Assembly: GCA_036346225.1 (NCBI GenBank)
Contig: JARFIW010000884.1
Coordinates: 1 to 64,000, forward strand
Length of the DNA stretch: 64,000 nucleotides
Direction of reading: 5' to 3'
From: Platerodrilus igneus
Taxonomy: Eukaryota > Arthropoda > Insecta > Coleoptera > Lycidae
The position numbers were made by a program, and so were the translations under genes. Positions 32,698-43,721 of this stretch are shown in pieces. Under the pieces are notes generated by a model, which saw only the letters and a program-made list of their open reading frames with translations, did not search any database and was not told the origin of the DNA. Position 1 is the first letter of the stretch; each line of letters starts with the position of its first letter.

Positions 32698-33250
32698 TTG
32701 CACGACTCTCAAACTTATATTTTACAAGATAAAAAAATTTATATCACTCCGAAAGACGTACAATTTATTACGCATCTGAAAACCGCTCCCCACATACACG
32801 ATTCAGACATTAACGATAGCAATTCATTAGAATTAAATAGCATTGCCCTTGTTTTGGACAAAAAAAGCTCATTCAAATTAAAAACGTTATCTTTTATTAT
32901 GCGGATATTGAAATCGCATAAAAATTAATGAGCATATTTTTTATTCAAAGATGTAAGTAACAAAGACATTTTCGCCGACTCGGCATCGATAAAAGAATAT
33001 AAAAAATTTCAATCGTCTATATTTCGAGGATTTATAAACCATATTTGTTAAAAGTAATGGGTTCCTATATAATTAATGATTCAAAACGATGTGTACTGAA
33101 ATTAAAACTTACTCACGAATGATGTAATCTTAAACTACAGTATTTTCTTAACGCGTTCCAAGAAGCTATCTTTTATACATACAATGTTTTAACAAAAGCG
33201 ATTCCCGACTTCGATAATAAAAAATAATTATACAAACATACTCGATCATT
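32698..33250 (+). pseudogene. Unrecognised plus-strand gene near the right end
   Basis: The open part (32698-32928) reads MHDSQTYILQDKKIYITPKD, FITHLKTAPHIHDSDIND and so on. Downstream fragments in other frames look coding (FKDVSNKDIFADSAS with IKEYKKFQSS; LNAFQEAIFYTYNVL with TKAIPDFDN). It may be one decayed gene of about 180 codons, or two. No family recognised. It is divergent from the spliced gene, with a spacer of about 100 bp that should contain both promoters. Confidence 0.35.
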
Positions 33251-33309
33251 TATATTTTAACTTCCGCTTTATATAATGAATGTATACTATACAAAATTTA
33301 CGACCACTT

Positions 33310-33636
33310 TTTATTTCTCGGCAAAAATACGATTTCGTCATCGTATATGCTTTGGGTTCATATAATGCACACAAAATTAAGGAAGAACTTTTTTACCATT
33401 TATACCGAAACAATTACATTTAAAACGTCTTGCACGTGTCCGATGAGATAATCGCGACCCCGTTTTTTTTTCTCTTGCCCGACGATCTGAAATCTCTGCG
33501 TTATTTTAAATACTTCATCATAATTGCCTACGAAAACATCGAGCGTAACATTTCCAAATTATTAAAAGTTTACTTGAAACGTCTTGCACGTGTGTCCGAT
33601 GAGATAATCATGACCCTGTATTTGTATACGAATTAA
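33310..33636 (+). pseudogene. Terminal ORF, right copies (KRLARV module)
   Basis: 33430-33636 is open and encodes FIIIAYENIERNISKLLKVY then LKRLARVSDEIIMT. The same LARVSDEI (nucleotides cgtgtccgatgagataatc) also occurs just before it at 33434-33453, preceded by a weaker match YDFVIVYALGSYNAHKIKEE (33325-33385). So one short module seems to be present twice in tandem here and once inverted at 14861-15100. It always faces the tip. Function unknown. Confidence 0.45.
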
Positions 33637-33729
33637 ATAGCGCACTTTCATCATCTTCTCTCGGAGGGCAAAAAATACACGCACACGTCATCGATCGAAC
33701 CATCTTGAGCAAAAATACGATTACGTCAG

Positions 33730-33866
33730 TAGTATAGCTATGGAGAAGCTGAGACAGCCCTTTTAAAAGGGCCATCGCAATTTTTTTTCTTATCGACACC
33801 TGTAATAAAAAAAACCCTTGCGGTTATTTACCCAGACTTATTCTCGATCGCGACCACCACCCCCCC
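33730..33866 (+). repeat. Internal copy of the Polinton tip plus subterminal segment
   Basis: agtagtatagctatggagaa and the palindrome cccttttaaaaggg at 33730-33772 repeat the element terminus in the left-end orientation. They are followed by the subterminal segment matching 14955-15019. The right terminal repeat is therefore bounded by inverted copies of the tip at 33730 and 34386, like a mini-element of 657 bp. Confidence 0.8.
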
Positions 33867-34386
33867 GAAAACACACTCTTAAAACAAAAACACGTTCGCA
33901 CCACTTGCGCGCCCCTTACGATATTTCGTCTTAGACTAAAACACGCACGCCCCCCCTACACACCTATACGCATCACGATACATACTTTCTTTTCGAAAAT
34001 AAAACAACAACAACACCGCCCCCCCGATCGATATCTACACACACACTTTTATCACGAGGGCGGCACGACTTCCACGTTAACATCACCGACAAACCATACA
34101 TACCCTACACCCTACACGCACACACCTGCACATACATACCTCTCTTTTATATAATACGCACACCCTTTACAAGATATCTATGATCCTTTTAAAAAGGGCC
34201 GGCCAGCTTCTCCATAGCCATACTATCGTTATCCTCAAACCTAACTAATACTAACACACACACACACCTACACATACATGACCTTCACACATACATACTT
34301 CTCTTTTCCATAATACACACACCCTTTACAAGATATTTATGACCCTTTAAAAAGGGCTGTCCCAGCTTCTCCATAGTTATACTACT
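33867..34386 (-). repeat. Right terminal inverted repeat of the Polinton
   Basis: About 520 bp; its reverse complement matches 14337-14851, with a few indels in homopolymer runs and few substitutions. It contains the same two tandem subunits. The 6-bp target duplication ctcgtt follows at 34387-34392. Confidence 0.95.
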
Positions 34387-34701
34387 CTCGTTACCTATTT
34401 GTATTCTAGTTTTCGATTTATTTTCCCCTTCGTTGCATACTAGTACTTTAGTTTTATTTATGTTAATGTTTATACCGTATCTCTCTGTTAGAACTGTTTC
34501 TATTTCATTCTATTTCAAGAGCAGCTTCTAACTCTTCCTTGCTAGATGCTAATACCTTTATATCATCTGCAAATATAAGCATATCAATCTTTTGTCTCTG
34601 CATAGTAATTCTAAATGTCTTCCTGCATTTGGTAGTTTTCATTGCTTCTTCAATGTACAAGTTAAAAATTAGCGGGGATAAGGCACACCTCTGTTTCACA
34701 C

Positions 34702-36431
34702 TGTATTGCAACGCACCTGAAGGCTGACCCGAATGCCCTCTATAAACGGCACACATCCTGGTCCTAGCTACAAATCTGTACTCTAACCTACCTGCGGACG
34801 AACGAACGCCTTCTCTTGCCAATACATGGCCTTGTAATCGCGTCGTCTAGCGGCTGTGGCTAGCGACACCTACGTTGTGTGACCGTAACTTAACCCAAAT
34901 ATACACACTGAGATGACATTAAGGCGGAAAGGTTTGAAATAAAACTACAATAGTTAAGGACCCTACTTTAATTATTGTATGATAACCTCAAAATTCGGTT
35001 ACCATTAATTAAACATGAATTACAAGAGCAAACAGTGCCGGACTCCCTGGACTTAAGGCTGCGGAAAGAGTCTCGGCAGATAAAATCTCAACAACCCAGC
35101 GCTTCTAACTGCATACATACACTTCTCCAAGGATGGGATGGCGAACAAGCACTCTGTGCACTTTTATATTACGGGATGTCAACCGTTACTCAGACATTCT
35201 GAATATGGGACTGAAGAAATGTTAGTGCAGTCTAGCTAATCTTTTCTAGAATGTAATAGAGACGGTTGAGCCATTACTATCTGTCTAAAGTTGAAGAGGA
35301 AGAACACCGGGAAGATAAGGACCTTGACTACCAATGTCTCACCCTGCACGGCCATAAAATGTTAGTAAATTTAACAAAGGCTTAATATACACGTTTATCA
35401 TACATACCATTAACAGTTTCCAGCCCGTTTGGCAATATGGTTTACAATGGAAAACCTTAATTCTATTGTTGCATAAACTTCACTATAAATACATCGACAA
35501 AAACAAATATTTATAAACAAACATGAACGTTAAACATGAATATATGGTATGATAGTACCAAACAAAGGGCACAAATTGAATCGACTATCTCCTACATATT
35601 TATAATGTAAGCACGTTAATACGGGGTCATAGCAGAGGTTCGCTATAATCACATCATAACAAGAATAATAGATCTCAATATTAATTACCGATAGAATTGC
35701 AGGTTACAGTACGTTAAACACTTTAAACTAACATATGGTTAGGTGATAAAAACGAGACATAAATTATGCAATTATAAACGCCCAGCTAAAACTGAAATAA
35801 ATATTTACATAATCATAACAAATCATTAAAACATTGAAAACAAATTATAAAACATGCTTGTAGCAAATACATACCAAATTTCTATAGAAACAATTCAAGC
35901 CCAGATTCAGACGCCAAGTCTTTATATAAAATGCATGTTAAAATATACATTCGATCTAAGAAGCACAAATTAAGAAATATCCATTATGATTGCATAAGGC
36001 TAAAACGTGCTTTTAAAAATTAAACACATCCTGGCATTAAATTTACAAACAAAAATATACATAACAACCTAGTGGTTAATTGAATTACTTCTTAAAACAC
36101 TAAGAAATCACATTAAATAATTAATCAAGCTTCGATGCAATCAGATAACTTCGAAATAGCATACAATACATTATCTTGAATAAAACCGCCAGTGAAGTTT
36201 TTCGACCTTTCATGTCTGAAATGCGTAGCAAAAGTCCCCGTTAAAAGCCTGTGAACAAATCTCGATCGCCTTACAACGGGTAAATTGTGACGTCACGGAG
36301 TGCATTTGGAAACCTGGAAATGGTTAAAGTGCTGTTTAAAAATGCTCTCGAATAACGAAATATACACCACAATATTTCCAATAATTATCAACCAATGAGA
36401 ATTGACTAAATAAATAGTACAGATTACTACA
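34702..36431. mobile_element. Probable solo LTR, 1,730 bp, in LINE A
   Basis: It interrupts the LINE between the codons for IRKG and VKQRC. It starts TGTATTGCAACG and ends GATTACTACA, i.e. TG...CA with a TGTA/TACA inverted end, and a 4-bp direct repeat acac flanks it (34698-34701 and 36432-36435). No long ORF lies inside. These are LTR features, but no partner LTR is in the window, so another non-coding transposon remains possible. Orientation unknown. Confidence 0.5.
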
Positions 36432-37799
36432 ACACCTTTCCTAATATTTACTTCTCTACGTTCCTGCTCAAATGGTATTACCGTTGCTGGATCTTTGTAT
36501 AAGCCATGTATTATTCGTCTATCCCTAGAACTCATTTCAATCTTTTTAAGTATTTCAAACATTTTTTCCATTTTACATTGTCGAATGCTTTTTCCAGATC
36601 TACCAAACCTATATACACGCTTTCCCCCTTTTCTATTGTTGTTGCCATTATCACCCTCAGAGCTAAAATAGTCTCCCGTATTCCCCTGTTTTGCCTAAAC
36701 TCAAAATGATCTTCTCCTAATATTTCTTCAGCTAGTGTTTCCATTTATTTTTGTACAATTCTAGTTAGTGTTTTTGACACGAATGCTGTCAAACTTATTG
36801 TTCGAAAACTTTCACATCTATCCGCGTCTCTCTTTCTTGGTACTGTGACTATGATGTTACGTTTGAAATCTTTGGGTATCTCGCCTGTCTCATACATATT
36901 GCTTACAAGTTAGAAGAGACGTTCTGTTACTGCTTGTTCAGCGGCTTTTAGATTTTGTGCTTGGTACCTTATCTGTGCCCGGTGTCTTACCATTTTTCAG
37001 ACATTTTAATGCTAATTGAAACTCATCTCTAAGTATAAGATATCGTGAGTCAACCTTTTCCATGTCTGATTTTTGTTCCTCTCGTGCATATAGGTTTCCT
37101 GTATATTCCTGCCATCTAACCACTTTTTCTACATTCTCTATAATGACGTTTCCTTTCGTGTCCCTTATATTTTTGCTATACGGTTTTATATCCCTAAAAT
37201 TAATTTTAATTAGTTTGTATGCTTCGTCTGTCTTTCCTATTTCCATCTTAATGTTTACGCTGTTCATCAATCCATTGTTCTTTAGCTTTCCTGCATTTGC
37301 TAATCATTTGCCATTTTATGACTTTATATCTCTGATTTCCTGTTTCGTCTGATCTATTTTTGTATTTTCGTCTTTCTTCTATTAAATTCACGATATCCTT
37401 TGTTATATATGATTTCTTATTTTATCTTTGTATATACCCCAGAATATCTCTGGCCGCCATGTCTAAGCTGGATTTAATGTTATTCCATTCTCTTTCCACT
37501 TCCTTAGCATCAGAAAATTTTCCGATATCTTTCAGCAATTCATTTGACTTTTTTTAAATCTTTCGTGGATGAATTTAGCTTTTAGTTTCTCAAAGTCAAA
37601 GTGCCCTTTTCCGTTCCTTTTTTTCCAATTCTTAAATTTAAGAGCGGTCTTCATAATTACGATGTTGTGGTCAGTGTCCATATCTGCTTCTGGGTAGCTT
37701 CTATAGTCTTTTACTTGATTTCTATACCGTTGTCTAACAAGAACGTAATCTATTTGATATATACCTATAACCCCTGGCATCTTCCACATATCCAACATA

Positions 37800-38069
37800 C
37801 AGAGAACGCATAAACTTAGTTAACAACAACATATGCACGTGCGAAGAAATAGGAACACCGCAACATATAGTATTCGAGTGTAATGACTTACAACCGTATC
37901 TCTACGCACATAGACAAACATTATTAAACAGGACCCTACACCAGATGAACCTAATTTTTTATTTATGTAATAGTATAAGTTTAAACATGTACAAAATTAT
38001 ACTAATCCATTCCAACCTTTTAGTAACATGGGCACACATAAACACAAATTAACATTTCAAACACATTTT

Positions 38070-38102
<33 letters not shown>

Positions 38103-38680
38103 CACACAAACACACAAAACACTGTACAAACACAAAACATCATTCACACACTTACATTGCCTTTTCAACATCTGGATTTCCGGCTGCCGATGGTCCAGAC
38201 TGACAAGGCAACATCCGTCGAGCGTTCCTCTTTGAAGATTGGAATATCCGGTTTCCGATGGTCCTGGTCCTAAAGGGGGAACGTAACACGGATACCAACA
38301 TCACACACAACACACATACACACAACTTTCTCTCTCTCTCTCACACACACACACCTAAACACACGCTTCCATTGCCTTTTCAACATCTGGATTTCCGGCT
38401 GCCGATGGTCCGGACTGACAAGGCAATGTTTGTTGTGCGTTCTTCCTTGACGACTGGGATATCCGGCTGCCGATGGTCCTGGTCCTAGAGGAAGAACGAA
38501 ACACGGACAAACATCACACACAACACACATACACACAACGACCCCCCCCCACACACACACACACACATACACACATAACACATAATGGTTACTTTCTGTG
38601 GGGAAGCCAGGTCTGCTTAAATTTCAGGTAGCAGACTACTGAAACGTTGGAACAAATAAATAAATAAAAAATAAAATAAA
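37800..38680 (+). mobile_element. 3' fragment of a second LINE (R1/Jockey/I-like) inserted in LINE A
   Basis: The start encodes the C-terminal zinc-knuckle region of a non-LTR reverse transcriptase (ICTCEEIGTPQHIVFECNDL). A (ca)n microsatellite and two copies of a roughly 200-bp 3' unit follow. The end is an A-rich tail, aaataaataaataaaaaata-like, at 38653-38680, where LINE A sequence resumes. About 45-75 bp of LINE A is missing at the site. It is 5'-truncated, as usual for LINE insertions. Confidence 0.7.
38150..38545 (+). repeat. Two tandem 3'-UTR units with CA/CT microsatellites
   Basis: tccggctgccgatggtcc and a nearby gatggtcctggtccta occur in each unit (38150-38340 and 38365-38545), separated by (ca)n and (tc)n tracts. 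Each unit itself holds two diverged half-units built around cggctgccgatggtcc. The tandem may have arisen by slippage between CA tracts. Confidence 0.85.
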
Positions 38681-39567
38681 TCTTCCACCTATTTCCCCTT
38701 CCGTTTCTCGTTCCTAAACCACATAAACCTACTACCGCTCCTTCCTTACCTTCGCCTACCACTGCATTAAAATCCCCATTAACTATTTCATGTCCTTTTA
38801 CATATCGTAGTATGTCTTTGATATTTTTGTAGATCGCTTCTACCTCCTCCTCACTGTGGCTAGAGGTCGGCATGTGTACTTGTATTATTACTGTATTTAC
38901 CGGTTTTGATTTTAATCTAACAATGGGTACTCTTTCGTTCATTTGTAAGTAGTTTTGTACACAGTGCCCTATCTACTTTTGCATAACTACCCCCACACCA
39001 AAATTTTCGTTCTTTGATTCGGTATGAATTACCCTAAAGTGTCTGCTCCAAAAATCCTCCGCCTCTGGTCAGCGAACTTCGCTGATCCCTACTAAATCTA
39101 GTGCTAACCTATCCATTTCAATTTTTTAGTTTTCTAGCTTACTTAGTTGCTTCATACTTCTGACATTGTACGCTCCGATTCACAGAATGTTCTCGATTTT
39201 TTCTAAATTTTCCTATCACATCCTCTGAAGTAGTCCCCTCCCGGAGATTCGAATGCTATCATCTTCAATACAATTTAAGTACGCTGTGTACTTGAGAGGT
39301 AATGTGTTGGTCTCCCGTTGCCTTCTACAACACGGTAGAATGTCATATCGACCCCTATGGTCTCTGTCAATCAAAGTTCCGAAAGAGCCGCTACCCTCTT
39401 TCGGGGACCTATCTTAGTCTGGTTCCTCACTAAAGACCCTACTACTTTGGTTGAACCTGTAGTTTGGCTCTTTAGGTCACGGAAACGCTGAAGCCATTCC
39501 ACCCGTTCTAGTAATCTAGAACTTCTTCAAGGTGCAGGTTCATTCGGAATGGACAAATCTTATAATT

Positions 39568-41079
39568 TCATAAAAATCCTAAAACAACATTATAGCAGTA
39601 TGTATATCTTGTATCTGTAGTGTGGCGTGCGTTGTGGTAACTTCCTCGGGACTTTCAAGACTAGTTAGTACAATCGTTCGGGGTGATTGAACATCAGTAT
39701 GAAGCTTATCACACTATCAAACGACAAACAAAATTGATAGTCTGTTACGCGTTTAAAAGCGTTCCATAAATTATTTTCAGTAAAAGGCGAGTAATTAATA
39801 CCTTTACCGTAGTAACAGGTCAAAATTCTCTTTTCTACAGTAGAAAATTAAAGAAACAGAAAATCTGCAAGAATTTTAACCAAATTAACAGATGACGATT
39901 TTAAACCACGAACCGTAACATTCACTCAAACGTAACTATGACAACCATCAGTCTGGATTGTTCACATATGCTACAACTGAAAATGCCTATAGAAACTGTG
40001 CCTTTTAGTTACTTTGCCAAATAGATATCTTTTAATTGTAAAAACCTATCTACAGACACTAATCCGGCTTAATTAGGCGTATGAATCTATACCTCAGCAG
40101 GTGATGATCTACGTCCTCTCCTGATGATGTTCCTTACGAAAGTGGGTAAAATGTCAAGTTGATTAGCATTTAATAAACACAGATCAAATTTAGAACACGC
40201 ATTATTAATCAAGAATAAACTACTTTATCCAAAATTTAACGAGTCACAAAACTTCCATATCGTGAAAAAGAATTAAGTGTTCGTGCACCAAGAGCGTATA
40301 TGAGCGCGTCTTTAAAAAGTTTGCTAAAAAGAATAGACAAAAAATCCTTCCTAATTTTAATTCCTTTTTATAGCTTCCTCAGTTATGAATTTCAGGGCAC
40401 GCCACTGCATTTAAAAGTAGTTCATATTACGGAGACATGAACTATTCATCAAGCTAGAACTGCCTCAGTGTACCTTCCTTTGTATGTTTCTCACTCTGAG
40501 AACTTCCTTAAAACTTTAAGCCGCGTGGCAGAGGGAAAAACTACGTTGTTACCAGCATTTAAGTCTAGTTCACTGAAGGAAACCTAAATTCTTCTCTCCT
40601 TCTTTACTCGTTGCATTTAAAATTCAGCTTTTGTGCTATCAAAAACTTGCTAAAGCTTATACTGCTTTAGTATGTTTTTCATCAACGTTTTGCTTTTCTT
40701 GTACGGAAAAACTACTAAAATTAAATTAAATCAAAACGCTGCTAATTATACATAGGAAGAGATTTTGAAATATGTAAACACAGTTATTGTACAAAAATTA
40801 ATTAAAATTGTGTATTGAAACAATTCTGGCGAACTTCAGAAAGCAGAAATATCTGTTAATAAAAGATAGACGAAAAGCTTTTCTAGCAATCACGTACCTA
40901 TTATTTATGAAATAGCTAGTATGGCTTTATCCGACAAACTAGAAATAGGTAATAAAGAGTTTCAATAAAATCCTCAAAATGTGTCACTCAAACCGTTTCA
41001 AAATGACTTTATAAAACTAAAGTATCATAAGCTCTCAATTGCTAAATCGAAAGATTTCTTGTTGAAACTTTGTATAAAA
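39568..41079. other. No gene seen
   Basis: About 1.5 kb of AT-rich sequence without open frames over 60 codons, RNA genes or clear repeats. Confidence 0.4.
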
Positions 41080-41770
41080 TATTGGGTTAGACTCCATCTT
41101 TATGGAATTATGTGACACTTATGTTTACACTAAGTATCATAATCTTCTTTTTATTGTTGGCCCACATTATTACTTAAATCCTTGGGGAAATATTCCACCA
41201 GCTGCGTCACTTAAAATTTAATAGAAAATCTCGTGCCTACGTATACCTCAATTGCCTCAAATTTTCACGTTATAAATATTAATAAACGTCTCTTCCGGTT
41301 TTAATACTCTTTCATTACCAACATTTTATGTATTAGAATGTGTACCCAAAATTAAAGTTTGAGATTAAATAAATAATAAACGATCCCTTTGATGTTAACG
41401 TCCATTAAAACTTAAGTATGGAAGTAATTTGTTGAATAAATTTTGTGAAGGGATTTTTACGTACTTTTAAAATTCCGGAACGTGCTGTATATTTTGTATC
41501 AAACCGTTAAATTAAAGATTACAGGACATCTTGAAGTGTTTATACGAATCGGTGTTTCCAACATAGTACAAACAGTTTTCGATGCTTATGTTATTTTTCC
41601 GAAGTGTTCATGTTCGTGACCATACTGGGTACCCTTGGATGAAAAGTGATTATTTCTGCAAACGTAGTTGAAAACCCTGCAACAGCACAGCCATGCAAAT
41701 TTAATGGCCAACCCCAATTTTCTGTAAATTCAGAAACGCAAACGTCAATTGTAATGCTAGCGCGTTACTT
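41080..41770 (+). repeat. Dispersed repeat, copy 1
   Basis: Blocks shared in order with 56380-57010 are tcaattgcctcaaattttca, a cggaacgtgctgtat-like block, ttaaagattacagg, gttcatgttcgtg and gtgattatttctgcaa. Spacing is similar and divergence is high (roughly 70-75% by eye in matched parts), so this is an old non-coding transposon family. Confidence 0.6.
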
Positions 41771-42246
41771 AAAGAAAACAGTAGGTAAAAGAAAGGAATT
41801 TAGTTAATTAGGTTAATTAGACGAACGTTTATCAAGAAAACACACTAAAAAATTTATAAGCTTTGGTAATTGTTACGGTAACCCGTGCGGACAAGAGGAA
41901 AGTAAAGAACAGTAAAAGTAATAGTAAGCCAGCACCGAGCACCGCAACAGAAACAAGGTGAATCCAACGAATTAATGTCGTAGTAGCTAAGAACGTTGAA
42001 TGGGATGGATCACATCGAAGGAAAAAGGAAATTCCAAGAAAAACAATTTATTTACAATCTCTTAAGCAACCAAAACGTTAAAAAAAGGAAAACAACTGGT
42101 ATAGAACAAAACATTTATCAAAAATATCCTGTATGAGTTACATAATGCAAAAATCTCCACAAAAATAATGAATATCTTCCTTTGATTACCCTAACCTAAT
42201 TAACTATCATAATCCTAGTTATTATATAAAACAGAAATTAAAAAAG
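41771..42246. other. No gene seen
   Basis: Unique-looking AT-rich DNA up to the 10-bp target repeat of the following element. Confidence 0.4.
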
Positions 42247-42256
42247 GCTTACCAAC

Positions 42257-43237
42257 ATAGATAAAATGGGTCACCTAGAATGTGACCCATGACCCAGTGA
42301 CCCAAATGAGGATGTGACCCACCACCCAGTGACACATGACCCAAATTGACCCAGTGACCCAAATTGACCCAGTGACCCAAATTGGCCCAAATTGACCCAG
42401 GAACCCAAATTGCCTCAGTTACCTAAATTGACCCATATTGATGCAGTCGCAAAAATTTTCTTACTGTCTCAAATTGGCCCTCTGTGATGTCTTTAATTAG
42501 TGGGCGAGTTTTATCGAATAACCGATTATGAAATTTGGAAATTTTATTATTAATTTTTAATAAATCTGTGCTGTTCTACAAATTACAGTTACATAATAAA
42601 TCTCAGAACTATCTGGCAGAAGGAGTAGCTGCTGTCCGAGACAATTTTAATTAGTGTGAGAATGTTTAACAATTAAATATACTAAATGATCAAAATATTT
42701 TTCAATGACAGACGCAATAAAATATAAATTGAATAATCCCGTTTTCTGCATCGAGTTGATACAGGAACATTGTTTTATATGATCTTCATCATTCTTTTAG
42801 TTAATTAGTCTTATCAAGAAATCCTTAGAAATTCCTGCAAAATGTAAAAAGCGATGTATTGATTACAAAACATTTTAGCGTTTGCTTGAAATATGAAACG
42901 AATGCCAGCAACTAACGGCACCAATAAGCTTATGCATTTGTGAAAATAGTTAATAAATTGAGCTGAAAGTATGGGAAAAAGATTTTTATGACTTCAATAA
43001 TTCAATTTGTTACTGAATCTATTGGGTCAGTTTAGGTCACTGGGTCAGTTTGGGTCACCGGGTCAATTTGGGCCACTGGGTCAATGTGGGTCACTGGGTC
43101 AATGTGGATCATTGGGTCAATGTGGGTTACTGGGTCAATCCGGGTCAGTACACGGGACCCACTGACCCAGTGACCCAAACAAAAAGTGACCCACTTGGAC
43201 CCAGTGACCCAGTTGACCCATGACCCATTTCATCTCT
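42257..43237. mobile_element. Foldback-like non-autonomous DNA transposon with minisatellite arms
   Basis: Terminal inverted repeats atagataaaatgggtc and (reverse complement of the right end) agagatgaaatgggtc match at 14 of 16 positions. A perfect 10-bp direct repeat gcttaccaac flanks it (42247-42256 and 43238-43247). Each end continues into arrays of a short unit: gacccagtgacccaaatt on the left (42265-42480) and its complement ttgggtcactgggtcaat on the right (43020-43150), with a further plus-oriented patch at 43158-43235. The middle 540 bp is non-coding. A 9-11 bp duplication would suit a MULE-like element; the superfamily is uncertain. Confidence 0.75.
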
Positions 43238-43586
43238 GCTTACCAACCCACCCTATACTCATTGCTCACAAATAATGTTTGATAAGTAATAAAAAACAAA
43301 ATAATAACGGTAAATTACAATCAGTAGCTACGCTACGAGCCGAAATGCATTTCTCCTCATGGCTGAAAGAAAAATATTAGCAAACATCACACTTTACATT
43401 CTAAATTTTTATATAATTGGAAAATTATATCTTAAACATTGATACTCGAACAAGGAAACGCTATCTTCATTAATATATTCCGCCAGTTTGAGTGAAGTAA
43501 GTTTAATTTCAACACCGTAATACCTCAACTTGTGTGATGGCAAGCAGAAAAACTTAATTAAATAAAAAACCCAGACACAATTTTTC

Positions 43587-43721
43587 CTAATGTAGGTCAT
43601 CAAAGTGATGCAGACAAGAAATAGGAATTGTTATAGGTTTGTCGGACGTTCCGTCGCGACACCACAACTGGTTATAGTCAACATCTGCAGGATCACAAGG
43701 CACAGCATACCAAATCTTTAC
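43587..43721 (-). CDS. Candidate terminal exon of an unrecognised host gene
   Basis: On the minus strand a good acceptor (tgcttttccag/g at 43722/43721) opens a frame of 44 codons to a stop: VKIWYAVPCDPADVDYNQLW, then CRDGTSDKPITIPISCLHHF and a short end. Composition (three Cys, three Trp/aromatic clusters) and the pyrimidine-rich acceptor make coding likely. No family recognised; it could be the end of an extracellular domain. Upstream exons should lie at higher coordinates, but I cannot identify one before the mariner/SINE. An overlapping 64-codon frame at 43409-43603 is an alternative with less support. Confidence 0.5.
   Translation of the reverse strand, partial: VKIWYAVPCDPADVDYNQLWCRDGTSDKPITIPISCLHHFDDLH

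Larger units (their letters stand above)
14337..34386 (+). mobile_element. Maverick/Polinton (adintovirus-like) element, 20,050 bp
   Basis: Hallmarks seen directly are 5' AG, terminal inverted repeats of about 515-520 bp, a perfect 6-bp target duplication ctcgtt (14331-14336 and 34387-34392), and a LINE reading continuously across the empty site. The cargo is the diagnostic set: retrovirus-like integrase with chromodomain, protein-primed DNA polymerase B, A32/FtsK-like ATPase, adenain-like protease, hexon-like major capsid and penton-like minor capsid proteins, plus phospholipase A2 and fibre-like genes. It should replicate as linear DNA by protein priming and could form virions if intact. 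Most genes are frame-disrupted and the polymerase has an internal loss, so this copy appears inactive. Confidence 0.96.
34387..39567 (-). mobile_element. LINE A, 5' and central portion, right of the Polinton
   Basis: The reverse complement matches LINE B from about 60530 to 63205. Recognisable pieces of its endonuclease-reverse transcriptase are endonuclease GDFNAVVGEG (38589-38942), RT IGLVDLEKAFDNVKW (36532-36744), ALSPLIFNLYIEEA and the catalytic LIFADDIKVLASS (34505-34690). The 5' UTR matches at 39240-39567. Two insertions (34702-36431 and 37800-38680) and many stops show it is dead. It is host to the Polinton. Confidence 0.88.

Noticed and set aside
38028..38581. Thr/His-rich and Cys/Val-rich ORFs
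   Set aside because: Products of CA/TG microsatellites in the LINE 3' tail.
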